From contig JAVKOQ010000101.1 in assembly GCA_031835245.1 (NCBI GenBank), positions 1 to 64,000 of the forward strand: a DNA stretch of 64,000 nucleotides, given 5' to 3'. Both the position numbers and the translations under genes were made by a program. Shown here one piece after another: positions 35,244 to 47,457 of the stretch (positions are counted from its first letter, which is position 1; every line of letters begins with the position of its first letter). The notes under the pieces were generated by a model. The model was not told where the DNA came from. It ran no database searches and was given only the letters and a program-made list of their open reading frames with translations. Source of the DNA: Balamuthia mandrillaris. Lineage: Eukaryota > Discosea > Longamoebia > Balamuthiidae.

Positions 35244-36485
35244 CAGAGAGAGAAGAGCAAGCAAGAGAGAGAGAGAGAGAGAGAGAGAAGAAACGAGGGA
35301 CAAGCAACAGGAGAGAAGAAACAGGAAGCAAAAAACAAGAGAGTAAGAAAAAGGAACAGTATATGAAAAATGGTTGAAGGAATAAATACAGGATTGAGTG
35401 TGGAGATATCGATAAGAGCTTCCTTGCCGCCATGGTCCATACTGTTCAAGAGTCCACAGAAGGCAAGTCCATCTTGCCAACTAAACAAAACAAACAAAAA
35501 ACGTTTTTTTCCTTTAAAAAAAATACAAGGATAAGATTAATCGTTAAACGGCGTACCTCTCTTGAAAGTTTGTGACTGAGACACTTTGTGACGAAAGCAC
35601 TTCGTTACACCAGGACAAAAGCTGTGCCTGAACAGAAACTTTCTTTGTCTCTGTGCCTTCCTTCCTCTTTCCCTCCTCTATTTTTTAAAACGAAAAAAAG
35701 GTAACGCTAGTTAACAACAAATGAAGTAATCATACAAAACAAAACAGTACCATCAAACTCTCCTTGTTGGATTTGAAAACGCAGAATTAGCGTCCAAATG
35801 AGACCAAGAATGAGTTTTATGTCTCCATCATAAATATCTATTTGCAGTGTGGAAAGTTATTACAACAGAGAACAGAAACAAGTGAAAAGAAAAGAAGTTT
35901 TGAAGCAGCAGAAGAAAAAAGAGAAGCAGAAGAAGAACAAGAACAAGAAGAAGGAGAACAAGAAGAAGAAGAAGAACAAGAACAAGAAGAAGAAGAACAA
36001 GAAGAACAAGAAGAACAAGAAGAAGAACAAGAAGAACAAGAACAAGAAGAGCAGCGTGACGAGAGAAAAGAGAGAAAAGAGAGCAGAGCAAACCCTCAGC
36101 GCCAAGGTTAACAAGCTTGATGTGCTGCTTCTCCAGAAAGTCGAAGGAGACGTTGAGGTTATGAATGGCCTGAAGCTTGATCTTGGGAACTTGTTTGAAG
36201 GAAGAGGTGATGAGCTTCTTTCTGGACAAGAGCTCCAATAGGTTGGCCAGCAGGACCCCGTTACTGAGGTCCTGCTCGAAGCGCTCGATCTTTAGGTTTC
36301 TCTCTTGCAAGAAGTGGTTACACCATGCTTGAAAGGTCTATGATTTTGTTGTTTTGTTTGTAATCTTTAGGTTTCTCTCTCAAAGAAAGAGAGAGGAGAG
36401 GCAACAAAGAACGAACCTTTCTTTGTTTTCTGATCCAATCAGCTTCTTCATGAGGCCCATCCAACGAAGGAGAAGAAACAGACAT
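31414..36485 (-). CDS. Actin/microtubule crosslinker: two CH domains, filamin repeats, coiled coil, GAR domain
   Basis: Eleven exons close in phase (36,485-36,417, 36,337-36,094, 35,837-35,751, 35,677-35,557, 35,480-35,390, 35,154-34,950, 34,866-34,740, 34,627-34,302, 34,230-32,413, 32,311-31,767, 31,638-31,414), 1,285 aa. CH1: WIRKQRKTFQAWCNHFL, VNLGAEDIYDGDIKLILGLI. CH2: LLSWCNEVL, WQDGLAFCGLLNSM, DVEDMVEGKPDDLSVMTYVS. Two filamin-type Ig repeats follow (DNDDGTYSVSYEAPHKGYY; DNGDGTYTISYTPKLSD with GSPF). A coiled coil of about 500 residues leads to a Thr-rich linker and a C-terminal GAR (GAS2-type) domain: VPLEYVRPGVYRLG, ISFRILNGYLVIRVGGGY. CH pairs bind F-actin and GAR domains bind microtubules. 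No closely matching protein is known to me. The gene is convergent with the myosin gene, 247 bp apart. Confidence 0.9.
35190..35290 (-). repeat. (TC)n on the coding strand in a CH/GAR gene intron
   Basis: GA run of about 45 nt plus a second one near 35,267-35,289 on the plus strand, within the intron between the second CH exons. Confidence 0.9.
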
Positions 36486-37342
36486 GACGAAAAAAAAAAT
36501 AACTGTGTAGCACAATTACCAATCGCTGAAGCTTTTTTTTTTGATCCGCCTTCTTTTATAACTTTTTTTTTTGGTACACAAGATCCAAGCAAACGCCTTT
36601 TACGGTTTGGAGATCCTAGAGACAGGACAAACCCGAATCTTCCTCCTTCCCTTGATACCCCAAAGCAAAAGGCTCTTTCGCGGCAGTTGCTTTCTTTCTT
36701 CTCTCACTTTTTCGTCCGGTGGCAGTGGTTTTTGCCACGAGTTGGGACCTCGTCATGCATTACCTTACATAATGAAAGAGGACGTCACTAGCTCTTTTTA
36801 TAGCGAAAACGCAAGATTAAACCTTAATTTTTGTCGACTTTATTTAATTAATATTTATCCATATAAGGTTATAGAAAATAAACAAAACGCGATTTTTCTT
36901 TGTTCTGGGGGAAGTCCGGAAAGGGAGCTGGTTTTTGAGGGCGTGAAAAGCTGCTCACAACTAGAAACAACACCGGTTAGTAGTCTGTTCCTTGCTGCCT
37001 CGATCGAGAAGAAATCTATTCCAATAACTTTTTTGAACCTCGCATGACCTAATTGGAAGCATCATCGTCGTTATCTTTTTATAGTCTTTCTTGTAGACAT
37101 TTTAACCTAATATGGGTTGCATCTGCCCAAATAATTATTCCCAAAATGATTAGAACGTGTCCTTTTACGCAACTAGAAGAAAGGGACCCCAAAACGGAAG
37201 CCAAAACACGAAAAGGGAGAGAGGAGCGCAACGCCCTCGCATAGAGGGGGGTTCGAAGTACCGCGCACGAGTCTCACTGCATCGGGCCATTACTCCGCTC
37301 CTCCTCCTCCTCGACTCGCTCTCCCCCTTGCCCAGGGTACAT
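36486..37342. other. Divergent intergenic region
   Basis: Holds the promoters of the CH/GAR gene (minus) and the Frizzled-like gene (plus). It is AT-rich around 36,800-36,900. A GGTTCGAA word at 37,240 resembles a tRNA B box but has no matching A box or fold. No gene is seen. Confidence 0.5.
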
Positions 37343-37349
37343 ATAAAAG
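37343..37349 (+). promoter_or_regulatory. TATA box of the Frizzled-like gene
   Basis: TATAAAA stands 87 bp before the start codon in a C-rich context, so a 5' UTR of about 55-60 nt is expected. Confidence 0.6.
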
Positions 37350-37435
37350 AACCAAGTCTCTCGGTATTTATTTCTCCGTATTGAAAGTCGATAACAGTGC
37401 CCCAAAGAACGACGAGAAAAAAAGGAGAGAAGATA

Positions 37436-38184
37436 ATGAGCTCTTTGACACCGTCCTGCTTTGCCTTGGTTCTTGCGTTGTTTCTTGGAGGTACTTCATC
37501 TTTCTGCGGAGTTGATGTTCAAACGGTTATAATGTGTTTTTTGTTTTTCAAACAAACTTTACGTCTTCTTTTCTGCTTTTTGTTTGTCAAACAACGAAAC
37601 AGTCGTTCAAAAAGATTTTGGCTTTGCAGAGGATGTCTGCACGTCCAACTACACAATCTTCTATCCATGCGCTCATGCAATCAACTACTCTCTTCCTCTC
37701 TCTCTCGTTCTCGACGACACCATCTCCGCTCAACTCGAGTACGCTTTTTTTTTGTTTTTCTTGATCCCTTCATCCTCTTCTATTCATCCGCTCCTTCAAA
37801 AACACCTTTGTAACACTTCTTTACGAAAATAACTACAGAGATGAGTTGTTACAGTTTGTTATATATTCCCCTGCTTGTCAAATAGCGGCAACCGAGTTTC
37901 TCTGCGCTTTGCACTACCCTCCATGTGTCCAAGAGACGAATGCGAGCAACTTCAAACCTTCTTCTCCTTCAGTATTTTCGGAGGGCTCCTCTTCTTCCTC
38001 TGCTTGGCCCTTGCCTTGCCCTTCTCTCTGTCACCAATTCGTGCGGCTCTGTGCAGATGCTCTTTCCTCTCCTGTTTCTCGATATCATCGACTCAGGTGC
38101 TCCTATGGCGATGAGGATGAAAGCAATCTTTCATCCTCTGACGAACCCTGCACCGTCACCGACTACAATGGTAACTATCTTCTC

Positions 38185-38235
<51 letters not shown>

Positions 38236-40695
38236 CGTTCTACTATGCTCTGCTCTCCTCCTTTCTTTATCACCCTGTTCCTCTTTGTAGTGAGTCTCAT
38301 TTCAAGTGGCTTGGAAACAGGAGGGTTACCCGTTTGTCCATGTCCGGAAACAACTCGATACGTAAACGACGTTCAGTGCGCTCTTCCGTGTCCCTCTCCC
38401 TACTTGAATTGGGCAGTGACGGATGGCATGCTTGTGGCAGGTTCCGGATCTTCGGTCAGCTTGTTATCCGTGCTCTTGCTCACCCTCATGCTCAAGCACA
38501 AAATATCTGTCCTTTCAGATGCTGTAGTAAGTTGCTGCTTTCTTCTTCCTTCTCGTTTTCTCTATTTTTCACCTCTTTCTTCTTACTTCCTCTTTCTTGT
38601 TCTTGTTCTTGTTCTTCTTCTCCTTCTTCCTCTCTTCTTCTTCTTCTTCTTCTTCTCCTTCTTCTCCTTCTGTCCTTCTTCTTCTTCTTCTTCTTCTTCT
38701 TCTTCTTCTTCTTCTTCTTCTTCTTCTTCTTCTTCTCCTTTAAACGCTTCTTGTGCCTCCGCTTTCTCATACTTAAATACGCTTGATATGCTATCAAGTT
38801 CTGGTTGGCCTTTTGTTGGGTAATGCTGGGCATCAACATTATATGGTCTTTCGTCTATGGACAAGACCCCATGCGCTGTACAAACTCTAGTGACGCATCC
38901 AGCTCCACCTGCACATTCTTTGGTGCGCTTTATTTATTTATTTTATTTTTTTTGCATCGGTGCATTCTCTCTTCCTCACTCTCTTTCTTAAACTTATTAC
39001 GTTCCGTGCTATTGCAGCGGGGATGATGGTATTCTTCAGCATGGCAACAACCGTTTGGTGGCTTTGTGTCTGTGGGAAGATGCTGATGAGCGTCCTTCTC
39101 GACAAGAAAGGCCTGCAGCGCAAGACGCGCTGCCTCATGATCACCATGCACTCGTTGGCCTGGGGAGTGGCCTCTGTGAGCACCATCATCGCGGGTGGAG
39201 CGGGCATCCTGGGCTCTGGGCTGGGCCTGGCTTTTTGCTTCCTTAACCAGGCCATCCCTCATAAGGAACTCTCGTATGTAGGATTGGAACTGATCATCTT
39301 TTGGGTGCCCATCTCCGTCTTTTTTATCTTTGGGATGATTCTTTTAGCCTTGTTGTTAGTCTACATTCATCAGGTTAGTATTAACCATCAGGTGTTTCTC
39401 CTTATCCGCCGCTCTTCCTTTGTCTTCTTTTTTTATTCTGATTCTTCTAGCTTCATTTCGCGTTCCTTTCTTTCTGTCTTTGTTCTCATTTCCTCTTTCT
39501 CCCCACTCCATTTTGTTTTCCTCTATCTTCTTTATCATATGCTCAAGCTTTTGGTTTGGTTTTCTCTGGTTTGCAATAGATGACCGGAGCGAATGGTGTG
39601 ATGAGGCAATGGCGCCTTGTTGTATTCTTTTGCTTCTCTTTCTTCTTTGGCTGCTTCCTTCTTCTCTCTTTCTATATTTTGGCTTTCTTGATGGAGGAGG
39701 AAGACCTCTATGAGAGCGAGGCTTCATGGGAGGCTTGCATGTTGACCTCCGATAGCAAAAACGACTGCCCCTTTTCCGCTCCTGATCCGCTCACCCTGCA
39801 ATATATCAACGTATTTGCCATGAGCTTTGCAGGTTTTGTCATTTACCATCTTTCTGTTTATCAGCCTCCTTCTTCTTGTTGTTAGTAACTCACTTAAATA
39901 TTTCTGCATGAAGGAGTTGTCTTCTTTTTCATCATGGGACTGACACACGACAACACGCAATGGTGGCGGCAAAGGTTGAAGAACGTTCTAACACGACGAC
40001 CATTCTTCGCCAATTCATCGACGCTCAAGTCGTGTTCAATGGAATACATTGGAGATGACGATGTTGATGAAGACGATGAAGAAGAAGAAGACGAGGTTTA
40101 TAACGATGAACTGAAACAAACAAGAGCAAAAGGACGTGCAGAGGAAGAAGATGGGGATGCGAAAGGAGAAAACGTTTCGGGAGTGTGGCCACCCAAACAC
40201 AGGGAAGAATGGTTTGGGGAGGAACAAAGGGTGGGACGGGCAATGGAGATAGAGAAAGGAGGAGGAGAGGCAGGACAACAGGAAGGAGTGGCGGATAAGA
40301 CAAAGGAGAGGCCAACAAGAGTGAAAGAAGGAGGAGGAGAAAGAGAAGGACGCGAAAAAACGGCACATAACAAAGGACGTGCTTTGAGGCGGGTGGTAGG
40401 ATGCAAGAGTGGCAAAGAATCAGTGGACATACATCGAAAAAGCCGGGTCAGAAAGGAGGACGACACTTCATTCACGCTCTCTACGGACTCTTTTTCGTCC
40501 ACCTCTGCTTCTTCCAGTCCTAGAGAGGAGGAACGAAGAAGACACAACTGCAACAAAAAGGAAGAAACGACTACAATAGCAGAGAACAAGGCGCCAGATG
40601 CGAAAGAAGAACAACAGGAACAAGAAGAAGAAACGGAAGAAAAGGGAAACCGCGATGGAATTCGGCCACACACAACAACACCTCACGGGACATGA
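37436..40695 (+). CDS. Frizzled/Smoothened-like seven-helix receptor
   Basis: Eight exons join in phase (37,436-37,490, 37,603-37,738, 37,839-38,170, 38,291-38,526, 38,799-38,922, 39,018-39,373, 39,580-39,832, 39,914-40,695), 757 aa. A signal peptide (MSSLTPSCFALVLALFLG) leads to a Cys-rich FZ-type domain: AEDVCTSNYTIFYPCA, YSPACQIAATEFLCALHYPPC, PCPSLCHQFVRLC. Seven hydrophobic helices follow, beginning near GSGSSVSLLSVLLLTLML and ending with the VVFFFIMGLTHDNTQWW exon. The THDNTQWW stretch after the last helix stands where metazoan Frizzleds have KTxxxW. A hydrophilic, very acidic and basic tail of about 240 residues follows. Dictyostelium has a similar fsl family whose ligands are unknown. 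The 272-nt fourth intron is filled with TTC repeats. Confidence 0.88.
38626..38740 (+). repeat. (TTC)n repeat in an intron of the Frizzled-like gene
   Basis: A long, slightly imperfect TTC array on the sense strand between the donor at 38,527 and the acceptor at 38,798. Confidence 0.92.
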
Positions 40696-41193
40696 ATAGT
40701 AAAACACCAAAAAGAAAGATGTACTTTGAAACGAACAATAATGTAAGGACCTTTATGATAGGTTGCTAGGGAGGAAAAAAACAAAAGCTTCCCACGCTTT
40801 CCTTCTGGAACCCATCACGGTGGATTTATTTGCTTTATCTCTTCTTCAAACTTACCTCTTGCTTCGTTCATGTTTCCGACGAACGCCTGGTGTGGTGCAA
40901 GACAAGGATTTCGACAAGACGGGCCAGCTTAAGTGAGCCTTCTCTGTTGCGCCAAAGGGCGCAATCAAACATTTGAGATCGATCAGTTCAGTTCAAATGA
41001 TTACTGGCTGATCGGAAGAAATTCAAAAGCCCAATCAAAAATCAATCTGATACAACTCCGCTCGACCAATAAACATGCGGTATCACAGAAATTTCCAGTT
41101 TAAAAATTTAGGAGTTTCAGACGTGTAGCTTTCCCATTGGTTGCCCAAGTATTGTAATATTTGATTTGTGTCGACTAGTTTTTTGCGGATTGC
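40696..41193. other. Intergenic region upstream of actin
   Basis: No gene is seen. A hairpin-like TTGCGCCAAAGGGCGCAA lies at 40,948-40,965, and GATCGATCAG/CTGATCGG words at 40,978-41,015 form another imperfect inverted repeat; either could be part of the actin promoter or the Frizzled-like gene's 3' end. Confidence 0.45.
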
Positions 41194-41199
41194 TATAAA
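41194..41199 (+). promoter_or_regulatory. TATA box of the actin gene
   Basis: TATAAA stands 80 bp before the actin ATG, followed by a T-rich stretch (41,221-41,231) that could surround the start of transcription. Confidence 0.65.
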
Positions 41200-41219
41200 T
41201 TGAGTTTTTTGCTGGTTGA

Positions 41220-42401
<1,182 letters not shown>

Positions 42402-43432
42402 GTTGGTTGTGTCGTGGCGTGTTCTCGCACCACGCTAAACATCCCTGTCACAATAAAACAAATTACGAAAGACTCTTCTTCTTCGTTCTTTCTCTCCCGT
42501 TTTTCTTCCCTTCGCTCTCACTTCTTTTTTGAAGCGTGCTGCTGCTAGTTGAAATCTCGGTGTTTGAGTCGAATAACCGCTGGTATCCCGGACATGACAG
42601 CCTCAACATCTTTCTCCCGATAACACTCCATACTCAAGGGACGTCACCGGACTGTGTCGGTTCCATCATGACCCAATGCAGTACAAGAGAACTATTTCTA
42701 TCCTTCCAAACGTTACAATAGCAGTTTGCTTATTTATACGCCAGATAGAAGCCGGAAAATACGCCACCACACCAATAAACGGTAGTGAGATACAATGTAG
42801 AGTGACTGACGCAGCAGACCGTGAAGCACAGTATGCACCGCATTCGCCACTGTTGATTTCAAAGATAAGAGAGCGGTCAGTCGGTTACCATCCGAAACAA
42901 AAACCATGAAGGAAGTGGCTGTGTCTAGATTGATATTCTTCAATCCCCACATCTTGTTCAAAATGTAGTCTATGGCCTCTCAGCCAACAGGGTACTTTAA
43001 TAACCGCTGTCCCCTGCGAGACAAAACTTCACGTACTAAAACGTTTGTTCCAGGCAAGAAAAATGAAGCGCTACGGCAAACGGCCATGCGAATAAAGGAC
43101 TTTGTTGGTGTCTGTACAAAGAAGGTCCACCATTTTCAAAGATTTTGTGTATGTGCTCGGTCCATGGGGAAAGACACCGAAGGAGGTGAACAAGATATTG
43201 GCCATGCAGCAGGCGGGTAGGTGGGATGTGGACTATATTGTCCGACATGAAGCCTTCCCACCATAGCTCCGAATCGATTCCCGCTCCAAAAAAAGATGTG
43301 GTCGATAGTTTCGATAAATTTTTAAATATCCAAATAATCGCAAAAAGTTCGAGGCTATAGTTGATATACTGAAATTATCATTAATAGTTATCGGTGGTCA
43401 GGAGAGAGGACAGAAGAGAGGACAAGAGAGAG
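42402..43432. other. Intergenic region with coding-like remnant
   Basis: After the actin 3' UTR (CAATAAA near 42,451) there is no intact gene. Plus-strand frame 43,103-43,264 reads FKDFVYVLGPWGKTPKEV and then NKILAMQQAGRWDVDYIV, which looks like the C-terminus of a real protein but has no open frame upstream. HHDPMQYKRT at 42,660-42,700 may belong to the same relic. I do not recognise the family. The gap also holds the riboflavin kinase promoter. Confidence 0.35.
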
Positions 43433-43993
43433 ATGAGCAACCAAATAAAAAAGAAGTCCATGTCGTCCCATCGAGGAGGAGAAGCAGAAGAAGATAACCG
43501 AACACCAATGCAGAGCAACGGCCCCACCCAAGAAGGAACCTCCCTACCGCTGGAGGAGATCCCTTCTTCTGCTCTCGCGGAGCAAGGCCGGAAAACCAAT
43601 CAGAACTACGTGCGAGGCAGCGACACCTCCATCCAGGGATTTCCGCTCCTCCTGAAAGGCAAAGTTGTCAAAGGTTTCGGTCGTGGCAGCAAAGAGCTCG
43701 GCATTCCCACTGGTACCTTGCTTGTTTGTTTTTTTTTTTTTTTGGTTCTTTTTCGCTTTTGTTTGCACATCATTGTCTTCTTCACTCACACGAACCACAA
43801 AAAAAAAAAAGCCAATCTACCGATCGATGATTACAAAGCATTGTTGGCAGACTTTCCGGTGGGCGTGTATCATGGGTGGGGCTGCGTTCCCGCTCTGGAC
43901 GGGTCTGTGCCGCACAAAGTGGCCATGTCCATAGGTTGGAACCCTTTCTACAAAAACAAGGAAAAAACGATTGTACGTTTCTCTCTTCTCTCT

Positions 43994-44034
<41 letters not shown>

Positions 44035-44229
44035 CTCTTTCTCACTCGTTCCTCTTCTCTTCTCTTAAATACAAACAATAGGAAGCACACATCATACATG
44101 ATTATGGCAAAGATTTCTACGGGGAAGAAATGAGGATCATCGTTTTGGGATACATTCGACCGGAGCTCGACTACATCTCCAAAGGTTTTCTTTCTCTCCT
44201 TCCTCTTTCTCTTCTTATTCTTCCTCTTT

Positions 44230-44275
<46 letters not shown>

Positions 44276-44405
44276 GACATCATCGCTATCCACAGAGGCG
44301 TTGATAGAAGACATCAAGAAAGACATCGAATACTCACAACAAGTTCTCGACACTCCTCCAAACTCTTCCTATCAAACACACACTTTCTTCACTTCCTCTT
44401 CTTAA
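43433..44405 (+). CDS. RFK: Riboflavin kinase (flavokinase)
   Basis: Four exons (43,433-43,712, 43,812-43,972, 44,082-44,184, 44,296-44,405) close in phase, 217 aa. The enzyme phosphorylates riboflavin with ATP to FMN. The family signature [22 protein letters not shown] is split by intron 1. Then come [43 protein letters not shown] and [11 protein letters not shown], all in the expected order. About 65 residues at the N-terminus are extra and unstructured. It is a monofunctional kinase, as in animals and fungi, with no FAD synthetase part. Its stop lies 21 bp from the stop of the convergent F-box/SH2 gene, so the 3' UTRs must overlap. Confidence 0.95.
43985..44031 (+). repeat. (TC)n in riboflavin kinase intron 2
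   Basis: Pyrimidine run on the sense strand; a second one lies in intron 3 at 44,236-44,272. Confidence 0.9.
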
Positions 44406-44426
44406 CCACAAAAAAAATGCAAATGT

Positions 44427-45123
44427 CTATTCGCCAAAAGAAGAAGAAGAATTGCAAGAAGTGGAAGAAGAAGAAGAAGAAATGTCCAAGTAAGACTCCA
44501 CGCTGTCCACATAGCCAGAAATAGTACAAGTCTCCATGACCGTTCGCCCATCCACCCTCATCGGGATGAGTCGCGCCGTTGGGAAGCGCTTCTCGATGAG
44601 CACGTCGATGGGGACGTTCTCCTCGCTCTCCTTGAGCTTCAGGTTCTTGCGTTGAAAGGCGGAGTTGGTGGCATGGTAGACCTCCTCCCCTTCTCTGCGT
44701 TGTATGCTGAATGCCTATTTTTTGTTTGTGCGTTAGTCGAGTGAAGGAAAAGATGAGAATGAAGAAAAAGGAAAGAAGAAAGTTACCAAGGCAGTGGGAA
44801 CAGTTCGACTGAAACGAATGATAAGACAACCGGGATACATTTTACATATCTCCTCTGCACGTATTCGGTTGATCAGCCCAAGAAAGCCTTTGCCCAAAAC
44901 GTACTTTGAAAAGTTGGTGTAAAAGATGGAATAAGGGCCAAAGAGCTTCGTCAAGAGGTTCCACTTGGAGACGGTCACCGTGTCGTCTTTGGGGAAGTTG
45001 AGGAAGTAATGCATGTAAAAGTGGAACTCTGAGTGGGAGTGAGCGTCGCGCGGCATTTCTTTCTGGAGCATTTCATAGAATCGCTGTTATGTTGTTTTAT
45101 TGGTCAATTTTGTTTTTCGAAAC

Positions 45124-45187
<64 letters not shown>

Positions 45188-47415
45188 CGAAAGAAACAAG
45201 ACGTACATCAAACGAGCAATAATAAACGTCAGCGCCGACATTTTCTTCCCACACTCTTCTAGCCTAAAAAGCAAAGAAATATGAGGGTCAACATAAAAAA
45301 TGGAAGCACAAAAAAAAAAAAAAATGAAACGTACATCCAAGTCGTCAATGATTTCAGAGGGATATTTATAAGAAGGCGAAGGCAGGCCAGCCGGCGTGAA
45401 CATACACTGAAAATGATGATAATATCTAATAACGCTACAGTTAGTTTTCAAAAAGAAAACAAGAGAGAAAGAGAAACACAAAATCGATAGAGGGAAACAG
45501 AACAAGAAGAAGAAGAAGAAGAAGAAGAAGAAGAAAAAGAAGAAATAGATGGAAGAAAAAGAAGAAATAGATGGAAGAGAAAATCTACCTTCTAAGGCTA
45601 AGTTCGATAATATCATAATTAGCATTAAGTTCACGAAGGCCTTGTTGCACCTCTACCAAAAGCTGACTTGTCTCCTGCAACTGCTTGTTGAGAATGGAGA
45701 GCAAATGAACGTATTCTAAACGGGGAGTGACGTCCAACATTTCGACGTGGGCGTTGAACTCTCCGTTTACTTCGTTCGCTGTATGCTTCGTTATGCCCTT
45801 AACTCCTTTGGAGAAAAAGTCCTTCAAAAGCAATACAGTGGCCTAATTATAAAGGAAGGAAAACTTCAGAAAATACAGAAAACAGAAAGAACAAAGGAAT
45901 TTAGAAAAGCAAACCTTCAAAAAATCGATTCGAGAACCACTACGAGCATGCATGTCAAACTTCTTCTCTGTCTGTTGCTGTGGCTGCTGGGCTGCGCCTG
46001 AGATTGCACCTTTTTGCAGCGACGATGCGGTTTGTTGGTGGCTGTTGTTGATACTTCTCATTCTTGCCGTTTGTTGTTGCAAAGCAGCTTCCTTCTCGTC
46101 CTCCCGCGTCTCGATAAAGTCGACCTGCCAGTGCAGCCGTTCCAACAACCAAAACAGCCAGTTAAAGTTCTTTTCGGCCCGTTGGCGGAGGAAGAGGCCT
46201 CCTCCATTGTCCGAGCAGAGTTGATACCAACTGGCACAGACAGCAGTCAGACTGCATATCGACCTCCAATCAAGATAAGAAAATATCTGTTTTTATAATT
46301 TTTTGTTAACAAAACCAAGTACAAATATTAGCTTAAAATGAGAAACAGAGAGGGAGAGAGAGAGAGAGAGAGAGGAGAAGAAGAGAGGGGGAGAGAGAGA
46401 GAGGGAAAGAAGGAGGAATACAAACATGTGCAAATAGCTCGCTTGGAATGTAAGAAAGCGCAGACGCGTTGGCCCAGTCGGCTTGACGCAGTTTTGTGCC
46501 GTGTAAAGTGTAAGTTGCAATCTCTTCTTTCTCTTCATCGGCCTCTTCTTCTTGTTCCTCTTCCTTTCTGACGACAGTGCGTTTTAAACAAGGAACAGTA
46601 CTATCCACCATGAGATAACCATTTCCCGCAGGAGAAAGTTCCACTGCCGTCACTGAAGAAGAAGGAAAGACAGTGCCAAAAGAAGATGAAGAGGATGGGT
46701 CTATTGGCAAAGCAGCACGAAGGGACTCGATAGCTGTCGTTGGTAACGTTATAGGTACACTTAGTGGTGCGTTGACGCTCTTCGAAGAAGCAACAAATGA
46801 AGGTGTTGGAGGAGCAAGCAAAGCGGAAGACGAGTCAGCAAATCGGTGGGGGGTTCTTCGTTCGATGAGAGATTGAGGGCTTGGTAGTTCGGCACGTTGA
46901 ACGACGATAGCTGGCAGACAGCTGGATTCATGAGTCGCTTCCTTTGGTTGAGGCCAGTGAGCAACTGGGTAGTTAATTCCATCACTTCCGGGAGAAGGTC
47001 GTACATTTTCGGTGAAAGTTTGTTGGCTAGACCAAGAAGAGCTAGTTTCGGCGAGTTGGCTAAGAGCTTGCATTAATGCTCGATCTGAGGACTGGGACAG
47101 TCCAGGTGATGAGGATGCTCTGGACCTAGCAAGGTTGCCTCGCTTTGGTTCAGGAGGGGGAGTAGCTGGAATACGCCAACAGTGCTCATCTGCGTCTTCA
47201 CTTTCACTGTCATCGTCACGGTCGTTGTCGTCATCGTCGATGTAGCCAGCATCCATTGCAGGATAATCTCGCTCTCTTTCTTCTGCTTGAGTTTTGTTAC
47301 TCCATATCACACTTCGAGCGGCATCGGGATCAACAGTTGGAGCAGAGGCCAGTTGAGGTTTTAGGGACTCGTTCATTTTTCGCACTTTGGAAGCCTTCCG
47401 CCGCTGCTTTGTTGA

Positions 47416-47457
<42 letters not shown>

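Noticed and set aside
37236-37262. GGTTCGAAGTACC as a tRNA gene
   Set aside because: No A box at a suitable distance and no acceptor stem could be formed.
38492-38864. Lys/Glu-rich frames on the minus strand
   Set aside because: They are the antisense of the TTC array in the Frizzled-like intron; no start context or motif.
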